64,000 bases of DNA from Colwellia sp. (GCF_013214175.1 NZ_JABSPA010000008.1:124001-188000); one strand, 5' to 3'; counted from the stretch's first letter, positions 37,701 to 46,769 are shown. Numbers and translations: made by a program. The notes: generated from the sequence alone by a model not told the origin.

Positions 37701-38924
37701 ATACCGTGATATACGCGCGGTACCCGGGTCAATCACGTACTTAATCCCCGGTATGGTTAAGCTCGTTTCGGCAACATTGGTCGCCAAAATTAAGTTGCGA
37801 CCACTATGGGGCTTGAATATCTGGTTTTGCTCACTAATGGTTAAACGTGCATACAGCGGCAGAACATTGGTGTGGCGTAAATTCGCTTTATTAAGTGCTG
37901 CCGCTGTATCACGTATTTCTCGCTCACCATTAAGAAACACCAAAATATCGCCTTGCCCACACTCACTAAGTTCATCTACCGCCGATAAAATACCACCAAT
38001 AATATCAACAGTTTGTGTTGAGGGCTCTTCCGCGTCATCGACAGGTCTATCATTTAAAGGTCTGTAGCGCATTTCAACCGGGAAAGTCCGGCCTGATACT
38101 TCGATAACTGGTGCCAACACGCCGGTTTTACTGGCAAAGTGCTTGGCAAAGCGTAACGGGTCAATAGTCGCCGAGGTAATGATAACCTTGAGATCAGGAC
38201 GTTTAACCAATATTTGCTTTAAATAACCTAAAATAAAATCGATATTTAAACTACGTTCATGCGCTTCATCGATGATGATAGTGTCGTATTGACGCAATAA
38301 GCGGTCTTTTTGCATTTCCGCCAGCAAAATACCATCAGTCATTAATTTTATATAACTGCGTTCACTGACTTGATCATTAAAACGGACTTTGTAACCTACC
38401 TGGTCACCTAGCTTGGTACCTAACTCTTCGGCAATTCGGTTCGCCACAGTTCTCGCGGCGATACGTCTAGGTTGAGTATGGCCAATCAGACCATCAACAC
38501 CACGACCAAGTTCAAGACAAATTTTGGGGATTTGCGTGGTTTTTCCTGAGCCTGTTTCGCCGGCAATAATAACCACTTGGTTTTCTTGAATGGCTTGCGC
38601 TATTTGCTTAGCATTATCTGCAATAGGTAAACCAGCGGGGTAGCTTATTTTTGGTAAATCACGGATTTTTTGTTTTTTATCGGCAATTGATTCTAAAATA
38701 TGTTGTTGTAACTGCTCAACTAGCTTTATTTGCTTGGCTGATAACGCCAGTTGCCCTAATTCAGCCTGATTCAGAGAACCGGCCTCTTTAGTTATTGTAT
38801 TCTTAAGGTTAGTTAACCTTTTAATAAAGCGCCCCACATCACATTTTTTGGCTTGCGGCAATAAATCAAAAAGTTTTTGTATATGGGAAAATGATGTAAT
38901 AGCGGACTCAATCGAAACAGACAA
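34782..38924 (-). CDS. hrpA: ATP-dependent RNA helicase HrpA
   Basis: This is a DEAH-box RNA helicase of the HrpA type, linked in E. coli to mRNA processing and rescue of stalled or collided ribosomes. Walker A is GETGSGKT (122-129), followed by the DEAH box in IIIDEAHERSL, SAT (motif III), TNVAETSLTIPG and QRAGRCGRVSDG (motif VI). The helicase core is followed by winged-helix, HA2 and OB-type parts and a long C-terminal DUF3418-type region. It is 1380 aa, a little longer than E. coli HrpA (1300). No interruption is seen, and it is monocistronic. Confidence 0.96.
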   Translation of the reverse strand: MSVSIESAITSFSHIQKLFDLLPQAKKCDVGRFIKRLTNLKNTITKEAGSLNQAELGQLALSAKQIKLVEQLQQHILESIADKKQKIRDLPKISYPAGLPIADNAKQIAQAIQENQVVIIAGETGSGKTTQIPKICLELGRGVDGLIGHTQPRRIAARTVANRIAEELGTKLGDQVGYKVRFNDQVSERSYIKLMTDGILLAEMQKDRLLRQYDTIIIDEAHERSLNIDFILGYLKQILVKRPDLKVIITSATIDPLRFAKHFASKTGVLAPVIEVSGRTFPVEMRYRPLNDRPVDDAEEPSTQTVDIIGGILSAVDELSECGQGDILVFLNGEREIRDTAAALNKANLRHTNVLPLYARLTISEQNQIFKPHSGRNLILATNVAETSLTIPGIKYVIDPGTARISRYSSRTKVQRLPIEPVSQASANQRAGRCGRVSDGICIRLYSEDDYNSRAEFTDPEILRTNLATVILQMHALDLGDIANFPFVEAPDNRNITDGVRLLEEIAALEPAGKPDKEKLNKSAKGNLVSPTTQLTKSGRLLAKFPIDPRLAKMVITAIEFGCIEQVLIIVSALSIQDPRERPHEKQQLSDEKHNRFKNKHSDFVSLLNLWQYISEQQKELKQNQFRKLCQREFLSYVRLREWQDIFSQLKMTLKEQKIPLTSVDYRFTMPSNQQGQAASSAEGKAKEDEQDSALTPIHQALLSGLLSHIGQQDENREYKGARGMKFFIFPGSALTKKSPKWLMSAELVETSRLFARMNAKIDPLWLEPLAPHLVKRNYSEPHWEKNQGAVMAFEQVTLYGLSIVSKRKINFNTIEPVTCREIFIREALVNGDCVIKEKFLRKNQQLVESIEALEQKARRKDFLIDEQHLVDFYSDKLPDTIICQRSFLAWWKKAKQANEQLLDFSKAFLLNESSAELSKADYPDIWQQGNITLPLSYHFTPGDIDDGISLIVPIALLNQVQDVGFDWLIPALREELAIALIKALPKALRRNFVPAPNYAQACLAAMPSESGNLQAALAKQLLRMTGVRLPEEAWQDISLPVHLTMNFQVVDDKGKLLKQGRDLNDLKAELQGKVKASIKQVADKGIEQADLTQWNFGNLPKGYEKKVANITIKAFPALVDHKSSVAIELFEQEQHAQDAMLKGISRLILLNIPTPVKYLQEKLPNKAKLGLYFNPFGSINELLEDCIQGACLSLVQQFAQQQNDGQLPRDEKQFSQCSDYVRAEIADCVLAATIKVERALSLRHEVTKKMKGSVPLNVIQSHGDIKQQCEKLVFKGFVTFSGLSKLDDIVRYLQGMLRRLEKLPIDPNQDRLKLIDVNKVLDTYQAIINKQRKDKPVENELLNTRWLIEELRVSLFAQNLGTASPISVKRILNHLKGFS

Positions 38925-39197
38925 AACAAACTCGAATAGAAAATAAAAAGGCTATTTTAACAGTAATTCCTGGTAATTACAGCGAGTAAAGTATTAAAAA
39001 CAGTAAGAATATCGACAGAAATTTTAAAAGGTGTGTCTGTCACCGTGAAGCGAGCACCTACAATGGCAACATGGGAATCGGAGGCGAAGAACTGCGCACT
39101 TATGTTTGTAATTAGTTGCTTACGATAAAATTTGTGCCTTTAGCAACAATACAAAAAAATCTTACTAAATCAGAATCCGCGAGTAAGTTTGCAAAGT

Positions 39198-39398
39198 TTA
39201 AACCGATAAATTTACTGATCGGCCTTTTCGATCATCGGCATCATTTCGGCTTGACTCTGCAGCTCTACTTTCTTGAACTTGCCGATTCGCCTCTTGTTGT
39301 TCTTTAATGCGCTGTTCGTCTTGCTGACTAGCAACTTGTTGGCGCTGTTGTTGCAGCACTTGAGCTACCGAGCTATTACCTTCGATTGGCGAAACCAT
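39198..39398 (-). CDS. Small Gln-rich coiled-coil protein, unknown
   Basis: This is a 66-residue hydrophilic protein starting MVSPIEGNSSVAQVLQQQRQ. It is rich in Gln, Arg and Glu, probably one long helix or coiled coil, and ends in DRKGRSVNLSV. The ATG at 39398 has a perfect GGAGG six bases upstream, which favours a real gene. There is no signal or membrane segment. The SPIEGNSS...VNLSV layout resembles other tiny orphan proteins of this group, but no family is known to me. Confidence 0.6.
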   Translation of the reverse strand: MVSPIEGNSSVAQVLQQQRQQVASQQDEQRIKEQQEANRQVQESRAAESSRNDADDRKGRSVNLSV

Positions 39399-39420
39399 TT
39401 TAGCCTCCAAATTTATTTAA

Positions 39421-39456
39421 ACAGTTAAAACAGTTAAAACAGTTAAAACAGTTAAA
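39421..39456. repeat. Tandem repeat, 9-bp unit, four copies
   Basis: acagttaaa is repeated four times without mismatch, just upstream of the small Gln-rich protein gene. A copy-number change here would alter spacing in its promoter region. Confidence 0.9.
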
Positions 39457-39548
39457 TAATAGGTGTTATCTCTACTTACTATTATAGCAGTATAGGTCAA
39501 CAAAACTAACGTCGTCCCGGAGTAACTTCTCGAGGATATTCCCGGTAA

Positions 39549-40274
39549 TTATGATTTTGACCATAATAAATAGTCTTTATTTAAGCGAGTAAAAATAACT
39601 ACTAGTACGATAGGAAAAACCACTACAAAAAGGTATTTTGCGTATAACAAGGGTAATAATACCGCGCTAACGATAAGTAAGGCATATAAGCTAATCAGCA
39701 ATAACTGACTTTTAGCAAAAGAAAAAGCTGCAACAAAATCTCCTACTAGGCCCAAATTATCCAAGCGGGCTATCAAACACGGTAAGACACCAACAATCAT
39801 AGATAGCAGCGAAAACAACCAGGCTAAGACAAAGTTGAAACAGTAGAATTCAAAAGTCAGGTCGCCTCGCGCTTGTGTTTTGATAGCAAATACTTTGGCA
39901 AGAAAGGAGTTTTGATCAACATATAAACTATACAAGGTGATCGCATCGGTTATCCAAATAAGAAAACATAGAAATTGCACCACACATATTAGCCCTATGT
40001 TTGCGAGTAAAGCGCGGATGTGAAAAGTTTCTCTTTGCCCCGCTCGGTTAACCAACAAGGGGTGTAAAACTAAGCTAACTAAAGGAATGAATAAAATAAA
40101 ACCAGCCGTAAATGAAATATACATAAGGCTAAGGTTGTAAGCCGATAGATAAGATTGAATAACTTGCGAGATAAAGAATATCACTAAGCTAGCAAAAAAA
40201 ACCAAGCCGTAACTGACCGTTTGTTCAGCTGATACACGAGACAGCTTCAAGAACTTTGACACTTCATTCACCAA
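39549..40274 (-). CDS. Polytopic membrane protein, unknown
   Basis: This is a 241-residue protein with about six transmembrane segments (near 20-40, 50-72, 87-110, 145-165, 190-208 and 212-228). Loops are short, and one (LYVDQNSFLAKVFAIKTQAR) lies between segments three and four. No family was recognised with confidence; the hydrophobic layout is loosely like Yip1-type proteins. It is monocistronic, with a gap of about 120 bp to the DMT transporter gene upstream. Confidence 0.72.
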   Translation of the reverse strand: MVNEVSKFLKLSRVSAEQTVSYGLVFFASLVIFFISQVIQSYLSAYNLSLMYISFTAGFILFIPLVSLVLHPLLVNRAGQRETFHIRALLANIGLICVVQFLCFLIWITDAITLYSLYVDQNSFLAKVFAIKTQARGDLTFEFYCFNFVLAWLFSLLSMIVGVLPCLIARLDNLGLVGDFVAAFSFAKSQLLLISLYALLIVSAVLLPLLYAKYLFVVVFPIVLVVIFTRLNKDYLLWSKS

Positions 40275-40397
40275 TAAATCATTTGATTAAACAGTGATGT
40301 TAGCTTAACGCCTGCTCCTAGATGTTGATGTAAGATAAGGCTAGGTAATACAAGACAAAATAAAAGCAAAAGCGTAGGTTTTATTTCCCTCTTTGGT

Positions 40398-41288
40398 CTA
40401 TTTGTTCTTGGCTTTAGTCTTTTTCTTGGTTAAATCTCGAATGCCGATTAGATTACCAATCAGCATCAAACCACCGCCAATAAGCAAGGGCAACTCGAAT
40501 GCTTCGTGATAAAAAATAACGCCAATCATGGCAATTAACGGCAGTCTGAGAAAGTCGAGGGTAATAATGGTAGTGACTTCAGCATACTGCATTGCTTTAG
40601 CTAAACAAAAATGTGCTGACAATGCGCTTAGACCAATAACGACCAGCCAAAGCCACTGCTCACCTTGTGGCCAAATCCAACCTGACAATGATAATGCCAA
40701 GCCAATAGGTAATTGAATAAGGCACATAAAAAGTAAAATAGTTAAAGGTGACTCTGTTTTTGATAAAGACTTGGTGGTGGTGTGTGATATGGCAAAACAA
40801 ATGGCTGAGCCCAGTACCACAATGGCAGCATAATCAATTAAGGCATAACCTGGTTGTACAATAGCAATAACACCTAAGGTACCAAGAAATATCGCTATCA
40901 GTTTATTTGCGGTTACTTTTTCATTAAGAAAAAAGCTGGCAATTAACAAGGTCCAAATAGGCACAGTGAACTCTAACGCGAACACTTCTGCCAATGGTAA
41001 TAGGCCAATACCAAAAAACCAGCCATATTGGGCTAGAAAATGAAAAACATTACGAAAGAAATGCAGTTTCACCACCTGGTGACGCGGTTGATTAAGTACT
41101 CCCTTTAAACGCTTATCTTTAAAAAATAGTGAACGAATAAAGTAAACACACGATAGGAACACTAAGCCAATAGCACTGCGAATAGCCAGAGATTGAGCAA
41201 TACTAAGTTCACCACTTAGCTCTCGAGCACCGATAGCAAGGATACAAAAGGAGGCTAATGCCCCTGTCATCCATAAAAAGAGCGCCAT
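40398..41288 (-). CDS. DMT-family transporter (EamA)
   Basis: This is a ten-helix drug/metabolite transporter with two EamA repeats. The first ends near FLNEKVTANKLIAIFLGTLGVIAIVQP and the second near FYHEAFELPLLIGGGLMLIGNLIGI, the matching Glu-containing motifs of the two halves. It has 296 residues and a Lys-rich tail (LTKKKTKAKNK). The substrate cannot be assigned from sequence; RhaT-like proteins export amino acids or other small metabolites. No regulator is adjacent. Confidence 0.9.
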   Translation of the reverse strand: MALFLWMTGALASFCILAIGARELSGELSIAQSLAIRSAIGLVFLSCVYFIRSLFFKDKRLKGVLNQPRHQVVKLHFFRNVFHFLAQYGWFFGIGLLPLAEVFALEFTVPIWTLLIASFFLNEKVTANKLIAIFLGTLGVIAIVQPGYALIDYAAIVVLGSAICFAISHTTTKSLSKTESPLTILLFMCLIQLPIGLALSLSGWIWPQGEQWLWLVVIGLSALSAHFCLAKAMQYAEVTTIITLDFLRLPLIAMIGVIFYHEAFELPLLIGGGLMLIGNLIGIRDLTKKKTKAKNK

Positions 41289-41856
41289 ATTAGTTAAGCG
41301 TTATTATTTTTAGCAGCAAAGGCTAGCGCTCAACAAAATCTGTGATCAAGTAGTGTCGGCCAGACAGTACTTGATAACAGCCCGCTTCCTGACTTAAGTG
41401 CATCAGCAAAAGTAATGGCATTTTGTATTGCTACACTGAGAGAGCTATTAGGCAATATTGCTAATACAAAAAATTTAGCTAATAAAGATGGTAACTGTGC
41501 TGGTTTCATATCCGTTTATTCAATGAGCGACTAACCCATTGTTCACTAGATAAAATAGCGTTTAATCATAGTGGATATACTAAAAAAACCAAGCCCTTTT
41601 TACTTTACTGTCAAGATGAAAGGTTAGTTAACCTGAACTCTGGATAATGAGTACTTGATGTTAAAGTACAAACAACAACTTAGATTGTTAAGAGTAAAGT
41701 TCACAATATTAAGTAACTATATACTCTATCAATGTTTCAATTTATTCGATTATCAAGGTAAAACGTTTATGAATAACGGGTCATTTATCTACGTTTTAAC
41801 GCTGATAATTGGATAAAGGGGAATGTTGAGCAAGTGCCGCTTATCCAGAGCTCAGG
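41289..41856. other. Intergenic region with only a doubtful small ORF
   Basis: The only candidate gene is a 59-codon minus-strand ORF (41330-41509) with a weak ribosome site. No strong hairpin or repeat was seen in the rest. Confidence 0.4.
41330..41509 (-). CDS. Doubtful small ORF (59 aa)
   Basis: ATG at 41509 to TGA at 41330. The translation begins MKPAQLPSLLAKFFVLAILP, a mildly hydrophobic start, and ends LLDHRFC. There is no clear Shine-Dalgarno sequence and no known family. It is listed only because it is the longest open frame in this gap. Confidence 0.2.
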   Translation of the reverse strand: MKPAQLPSLLAKFFVLAILPNSSLSVAIQNAITFADALKSGSGLLSSTVWPTLLDHRFC

Positions 41857-42042
41857 TTAGTTAGAACCTAATTCATAAACTTGGCTTTCATCCTGCTCGT
41901 TTAAAGCTTCAGAGTTTTGTCTACAACCTTGCTCACCCCTGCCATCTTCTTGAATAATTGTTTTAACATATTGCTGATAAGCCTCTAGCATTGCCGCGGT
42001 CATTATCACCCGTCTATCTTTCCTAATACTGTAATTTAACAT
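41857..42042 (-). CDS. Small hypothetical protein
   Basis: This is a 61-residue polar protein. An internal ATG at 42003 (MTAAMLEAYQQYVKTIIQED) could be the true start. The C-terminal half is acidic (SEALNEQDESQVYELGSN), with two Cys-Gly/Arg-type residues around GEQGCRQN. No family was recognised. Codon use looks ordinary and there is no neighbour within 300 bp. It may or may not be real. Confidence 0.35.
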   Translation of the reverse strand: MLNYSIRKDRRVIMTAAMLEAYQQYVKTIIQEDGRGEQGCRQNSEALNEQDESQVYELGSN

Positions 42043-42538
42043 AGTCTACCCTCAACTTAATAAATGGCTACGCCCGTTTCATTCTCTACAGTACTAGTGC
42101 ATCAAATGTGCCAAAAGGCAGTCAGATTTACGCTTGATTACATTCGCTTTTTTAAAAGTGATTAAATAAAGTATTGAAATTTACCATTTTGCAAAACAAC
42201 TGTTGCAAGGTGAGAGTCCTTTTCAACGTTTCTCTGTAGTAATAACTCATAGTATGTATTTCACAATATGTGATTCCAGCCTGTAACGATTAAAATTAAT
42301 AAATAGAACACTTTAACTAAGCTTCACGCTAAGTGAGCTCAGTTAAAATGTTGGAATTACTTGCTGCTCATCCTTGACTGAAGTACTGACAAGCTATGTT
42401 ACCTGTCATTAAACTGACGTTAGTAACTTCGGTCATTATTTCATTAGTGATGCCGTTCGCTACTCTTGTCGTTATTCTGCTCGCTACTCTGGTAGCAATT
42501 CCGTTAATTACTTAGCTAATAAGACCTTTAATAATGAC
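42043..42538. other. Intergenic region with short degenerate repeats
   Basis: No gene was recognised. Near 42455-42500 a unit of about 24 bp is repeated roughly twice (tcgctactct in both copies). The stretch holds the 3' side of the collagenase gene; no clear terminator was seen. Confidence 0.35.
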
Positions 42539-44545
42539 TTATGGAGTATTAGCCTTGTGAGCAATTTTTTTCTCCGTGGCTTTTAAGGCATTCTCATGCC
42601 AATACTGCCAGTGCATATGTAATTCATCTTCGGTTAAGTGCGCAGGTTGAAGATAATCTTTATAGGTATAGCGATAAAATTGACGCGGCTTTTGTGGGTT
42701 ATTATCTTCTGCTTCAGCGACATAATTTTCATTATGCTCAACTAGCCACAAATTAAATTCATCATTAAACTTTTCACCTGACTCAGCTAATAATTTTTTG
42801 TAGCCGGCAAAGAAGTCTGTCTGTAAAAAATGGGCCATTTCTCTATAATCGCTTTGATGATGTTCATTCATAAAACGCACCGCTAAATAGCCCCAACGAT
42901 AAACCCTATCAGTACCATCTTTATATTCAGTATTGAAAACATCCGTTAAGCTCGGCCAATCTTTTGCTTCAGTATCATTAACCAGCTTAAAGGCTCTAGG
43001 ATTATTATCTTCTTTAGCCACATATTCAGCGAGCCCTTCAGACCACCACACCATATGGCTAGGAAAGTGATTAAAGGTGTCGTATTTTACGAAGCGACCG
43101 TCTAAGTAATGGACAAATTCATGATTAAGGTTCCACACGGCAAACTCAGGTCTCACCCAGAAGTGTTCGAATGAATAAAAAGTTGCAATATTATCGGGAT
43201 CTTGAGTAATACCCTCAATGTACATGCCACCATTATCGGTATTAATATCAAAAACTAATTGACCGTATTTATTATATTCTGCGTGATTATCAAAAATAAC
43301 TACGCGTAATTTATCATTAAAATCGTTGGCTACTGGCTCATTATTAGTTGCTAAAATGTCATGAAAATGACTTTCTTGAGAAATGAGTTTCTGACAAGAA
43401 TCATTTAATTGCGCTATAGACATGGCTTGGGTCAGAATATAAATTCGGTCTGAACACTCATGATTAATAGGCAAAGCTTGCTCAATCGATGGTGTTATAC
43501 AGCGCCCAGCGAGAGTACCCTCTTCACATTCAGACTTTCCTCTAAAAGTATTTACCACATAAGGCACACTAAAAAGCGTTTTGCTTTGCTCTGGTGTTAC
43601 TTTCTTGTCCGTATTTAACGCAGTCCAAACACTGTTATCAAGGGTATGCATTTTAGCTTCAACATCAAGTGATAACTTATCATCATCTAAACGCTTTTGA
43701 TCATCGGCTGAGCGCTGATAATATTCATTCCAGTATTCTTTATTATATAAATTATAATATTGTGCCAATGCCCATAACGCGTGTTGTTTAGGCCAGTCAT
43801 TATTTGCTAGGGTATTATTTTTAGCGGTAATAAATTGTATTAGCGCCTGCTGTAATTCATCCTCGCCCAATACGGCTTGGCTAAATACACTTTCATTTTT
43901 TCTACGTGCTTCATAAGGCAAAATAGCGCCCGCACGTAATACTTCCCACAAGGCATAATCAATTGCCTTATTATTTTCTTTGTCATTTGTTAGAGACGTA
44001 TTGGATAAATCGGCACTCGCATAAATGTTTATTAACTGACTTAATGGTTTCACTTGCTCAGCAGTAAAAGGCTGTAATGGCGCTAAGAAATATAACCGGT
44101 ATAAAGCCACAGCGTAGTTTTCATGTAAACGTGCGGTAGTAGCATTCACTGCAAAGAATCCCGGCATATTGTACAAATCAGTCAAAGCATTGTTTACCGA
44201 TTCGGCGGTATGTTCAGACCAGTCTTTATCAGTACCAAAACTACTATAAATACGTAAATAGAAAGTAAGTTTTTCCAACTTCTCACTATTTAGTTCGCCT
44301 TTTAACGCTTCGATTGAAATGGCTTCGGCAACCGCTTTAAGCATACCAGCTTGATAATGGTTAAAATCTTGACTCCACAATTGCTCAACATCCGTAGCTA
44401 ACACTTGAGCAACTCTAGCGTCGACTTGCCCCGCTACTGAGCTAATATTTTCTTGCTGTTCGACTATGGTAGGAAGGCTATTACTACAAGCTGAAATGAC
44501 CGAAGCAATAGCAACGGCGGCAAGTGTCATTGAAAATTTATGCAT
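42539..44545 (-). CDS. M9-family collagenase-like metalloprotease, lipoprotein
   Basis: This is a zinc endopeptidase of the bacterial collagenase (M9) family, exported and lipid-anchored. The signal ends in the lipobox VISAC with Cys20. A helical N-terminal activator-type domain (about 50-330) precedes the peptidase domain. The zinc site is HEFVH at 475-479 followed by YLDGRF, and the third ligand is E503 in WWSEGLAEYVA, as in Vibrio collagenase. No PKD or collagen-binding domain follows, so at 668 aa this is the compact form. It suggests digestion of animal-derived protein, a marine heterotroph trait. Confidence 0.92.
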   Translation of the reverse strand: MHKFSMTLAAVAIASVISACSNSLPTIVEQQENISSVAGQVDARVAQVLATDVEQLWSQDFNHYQAGMLKAVAEAISIEALKGELNSEKLEKLTFYLRIYSSFGTDKDWSEHTAESVNNALTDLYNMPGFFAVNATTARLHENYAVALYRLYFLAPLQPFTAEQVKPLSQLINIYASADLSNTSLTNDKENNKAIDYALWEVLRAGAILPYEARRKNESVFSQAVLGEDELQQALIQFITAKNNTLANNDWPKQHALWALAQYYNLYNKEYWNEYYQRSADDQKRLDDDKLSLDVEAKMHTLDNSVWTALNTDKKVTPEQSKTLFSVPYVVNTFRGKSECEEGTLAGRCITPSIEQALPINHECSDRIYILTQAMSIAQLNDSCQKLISQESHFHDILATNNEPVANDFNDKLRVVIFDNHAEYNKYGQLVFDINTDNGGMYIEGITQDPDNIATFYSFEHFWVRPEFAVWNLNHEFVHYLDGRFVKYDTFNHFPSHMVWWSEGLAEYVAKEDNNPRAFKLVNDTEAKDWPSLTDVFNTEYKDGTDRVYRWGYLAVRFMNEHHQSDYREMAHFLQTDFFAGYKKLLAESGEKFNDEFNLWLVEHNENYVAEAEDNNPQKPRQFYRYTYKDYLQPAHLTEDELHMHWQYWHENALKATEKKIAHKANTP

Positions 44546-44781
44546 ATGGATATCTTTATTGTTTTAATGATAAAAACATTATTGCATACAATATACCGAC
44601 GTACACTAACTATTTAGCTCAGTTATTTTGCGCTAATAAGCCGATTTAAAAATCAATACCGCAGGTACTATTGACTCATATTGATTATTAAAAGCGCCTT
44701 GAACCGATAACTATTAACTGTTTCATACTAATCAGTTAATATTCGACTCATTGACCAATGAAGAAAGTTACCGGAAAGCAT

Positions 44782-45216
44782 ATGAATCTAGTTTGTAGCA
44801 ATTGTTTTACTACCAATCGAATCCCTGATGATAAAGCTCATAGTAAGGGTAAATGTGGCAAGTGCCAGCAAGGGCTTTATTCCTCAAAACCTATTGAACT
44901 CACTAACAACACTTTTGCCGCCTTTATTGAGCGCAATGACTTACCGGTAGTTGTTGATTTTTGGGCTAGCTGGTGTGGGCCGTGCCAAAACATGGCACCT
45001 ATTTTTAGTAAAGTAGCGCAAGACTCGCCAACAATACTGTTTGCTAAAGTAAATACTGAGCAAGTGCAACAGATAGCGGCTAAGGTGCATATTCGCAGTT
45101 TACCCACCTTGGCATTTTTTCATCAAGGTAAGGAGGTCGATCGTATCTCTGGCGGTCTTAATGAAATGCAAATGAAGCAATGGTTAGTGCAAAGCTTACA
45201 AAAAATATCCAAGTAG
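44782..45216 (+). CDS. trxC: Thioredoxin 2
   Basis: This is a zinc-containing thioredoxin that reduces protein disulfides, with roles in oxidative stress. The N-terminal zinc ribbon has C5, C8, C25 and C28 (VCSNCF and KCGKC), and the thioredoxin fold has the redox site WCGPC (64-68) in VDFWASWCGPCQNM. The start is set at 44782 (MNLVCSNCF), with GGAAAG upstream and matching E. coli TrxC; an in-frame ATG at 44758 would add eight residues. The gene is monocistronic, divergent from the collagenase gene, and is followed by a terminator shared with the cupredoxin gene. Confidence 0.94.
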   Translation: MNLVCSNCFTTNRIPDDKAHSKGKCGKCQQGLYSSKPIELTNNTFAAFIERNDLPVVVDFWASWCGPCQNMAPIFSKVAQDSPTILFAKVNTEQVQQIAAKVHIRSLPTLAFFHQGKEVDRISGGLNEMQMKQWLVQSLQKISK

Positions 45217-45254
45217 CTCTGAATATCTACATATTTTGACTCAAGTTTATTGAC

Positions 45255-45302
45255 AAAAAACATCAGTAGCGCCTTTAAAAATAGCGAAGCTACTGATGTT
45301 TT
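45255..45302. terminator. Bidirectional terminator between trxC and the cupredoxin gene
   Basis: A 14-bp stem aaaacatcagtagc / gctactgatgtttt lies between convergent genes, with A and T runs on its flanks and a loop of about 18 bases. Confidence 0.78.
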
Positions 45303-45336
45303 CAAAAAGGTCATAGCTTTAATCAGTGATTAATTG

Positions 45337-45783
45337 CTAGTTCTCAATCTTTGCAATTGTCGCTGCTACCCGATCTTTATTCATCACCACGCCAGTCTGT
45401 AATGTTTGCCACTGAGCTTTAACATCGTCTATGTTTACTGCTTTTCCGACTTGGATTACACCAAGCATGCCTAAGGCGAAATGCGGTAAACACTTATAGA
45501 GATAAGCCCCTTCTTGCTTAAACTCTACGACTGCAGTTTTACCCATAGGCGTACTAAAAGCACTTGCCCCTTTTGGACTGACTAGAGATTGTGCATTATG
45601 AGAAGCATCTGAGGGGATAAAGCGCACTGTATCGCCAAGTGCTATTTTCAAAAAGGCTGGCTCCATGATCATAGTTTGACCACTTGCATCGCCGGTTAAC
45701 ATTTTCACCTGATGCTCTTTGGCCACAAGTAAACTCGGCATTAGTGTTAGGAATAGTACAAGGGTAATAATTAATCGTTTCAT
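45337..45783 (-). CDS. Pseudoazurin-like cupredoxin
   Basis: This is a periplasmic type 1 copper protein that carries electrons. A signal peptide (MKRLIITLVLFLTLMPSLLVA) is cleaved after about residue 21. The copper ligands are visible: His in ASHNAQS, and Cys, His and Met in YKCLPHFALGMLGVIQVG. The order C-P-H-x4-M and the length (148 aa) fit pseudoazurin. The C-terminal helices (DDVKAQWQTLQ) are also typical. No nitrite or nitrous-oxide reductase is nearby to name the partner. A Fur-box-like sequence lies about 36 bp upstream, hinting at iron control. Confidence 0.9.
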   Translation of the reverse strand: MKRLIITLVLFLTLMPSLLVAKEHQVKMLTGDASGQTMIMEPAFLKIALGDTVRFIPSDASHNAQSLVSPKGASAFSTPMGKTAVVEFKQEGAYLYKCLPHFALGMLGVIQVGKAVNIDDVKAQWQTLQTGVVMNKDRVAATIAKIEN

Positions 45784-45818
45784 TTTATGCTTCTGTAAGT
45801 TGTTTATGAAGCATGGAT

Positions 45819-45837
45819 GATAACAATTCTCATTACC
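45819..45837 (-). promoter_or_regulatory. Putative Fur box upstream of cupredoxin gene
   Basis: gataacaattctcattacc matches the 19-bp Fur consensus at 14 positions by eye. It sits 36 bp upstream of the start codon, in the expected promoter zone. Confidence 0.45.
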
Positions 45838-46253
45838 GTTAACAACAATACATTAACAATGATGCATTAACGCAGTGCTTAAACTTAAAATGTTTGCCTT
45901 GGTGATTTATTTATTGGAAGGTTTGTTACTAACTCAACAGTATAAAAAGTAATAGCTTTCGGCAACCCAAGACTATTTCTGTATTTTATACGGCAAACAC
46001 TTTGGCAAGAAGCTGCCGCTTTACCGTTAAAACAACTCCACTGTAGCTTCACTCAATGCTAATTAGCTAACATAGATCTCCGAATCTTTTAATAAGCGCC
46101 CTCATGCTCATCATTGACAATAAATATTGCTAGTTTCCAATCATTCTTATTGGCAGCTTTATATTGGCACAAAGTATGCTCTGTGATGTTCTTGTAGATA
46201 ATAGATCTCAAACATTTCAAGCATCACAAAGTTATAAGTAAAGGACCGCTATT
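45838..46253. other. Intergenic region
   Basis: AT-rich, with no gene, repeat or clear terminator. A ribosome-binding sequence AAAGGA lies just before the 46254 gene. Confidence 0.4.
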
Positions 46254-46769
46254 ATGATGATCAACAGCAATTACGCCCAACAAGTTGCACTGGCGAAGTC
46301 TAACAATACTACCTTAGTTAATTTTTCAAACACCACAGCTCCCGTACAAGCCATAGCCGGTGAAAAAGACACAGTTAGATTATCGGATAAAGCCTTGGCA
46401 ATGATGAAAGGTACGGAAATTAAAGAAATCGCACCTACTTATGTAAGGCCAGAGACAGCAAACTCGCTATTAACTAAAAGTGAAGACGCTAAAAATGACG
46501 TTCTACATACGTCTAAAAGCACTAGCAGCAAGGACAATGTCACTTTCGATAATCGCTTTAATGAAATAATGCAAAATATCTTGGATCAACGCTTAGGAAT
46601 CGATCGAGATAAGCTTGAAGAGATCGAAGCCATGATGGAAGAGATAGCTAACAATGAAAATATGAGCCCAGAGGAGAAACAACTGGCATTAGAGAAACTC
46701 GCGGAGATGCGCGAGAAGGTAATTGAAGAAAGTAGAGAGATAAGAGAAGTAGCTAAACAAACAGAATAA
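46254..46769 (+). CDS. Small acidic orphan protein with C-terminal helix
   Basis: This is a 171-residue hydrophilic protein of unknown function. The N-terminus is Ser/Thr/Asn-rich and carries KDTVRLSDKALAMMKGTEIK, similar in style to the DSVTISAEASKAL segment of the small protein at 18815. The second half is highly charged and helical (LEEIEAMMEEIANNENMSPE, then KLAEMREKVIEESREIREVA), likely a coiled coil. There is no signal peptide or membrane segment. The ATG at 46254 has AAAGGA upstream; the next codon is also ATG. It is monocistronic in an accessory stretch. Confidence 0.7.
   Translation: MMINSNYAQQVALAKSNNTTLVNFSNTTAPVQAIAGEKDTVRLSDKALAMMKGTEIKEIAPTYVRPETANSLLTKSEDAKNDVLHTSKSTSSKDNVTFDNRFNEIMQNILDQRLGIDRDKLEEIEAMMEEIANNENMSPEEKQLALEKLAEMREKVIEESREIREVAKQTE

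Noticed and set aside
39421-39456. A possible CRISPR array
   Set aside because: The unit is 9 bp with no spacers; it is a simple tandem repeat.
42396-42580. A short plus-strand ORF with RYSCRYSARYS repeats
   Set aside because: It runs into the 3' end of the collagenase gene antisense and reflects a degenerate DNA repeat.
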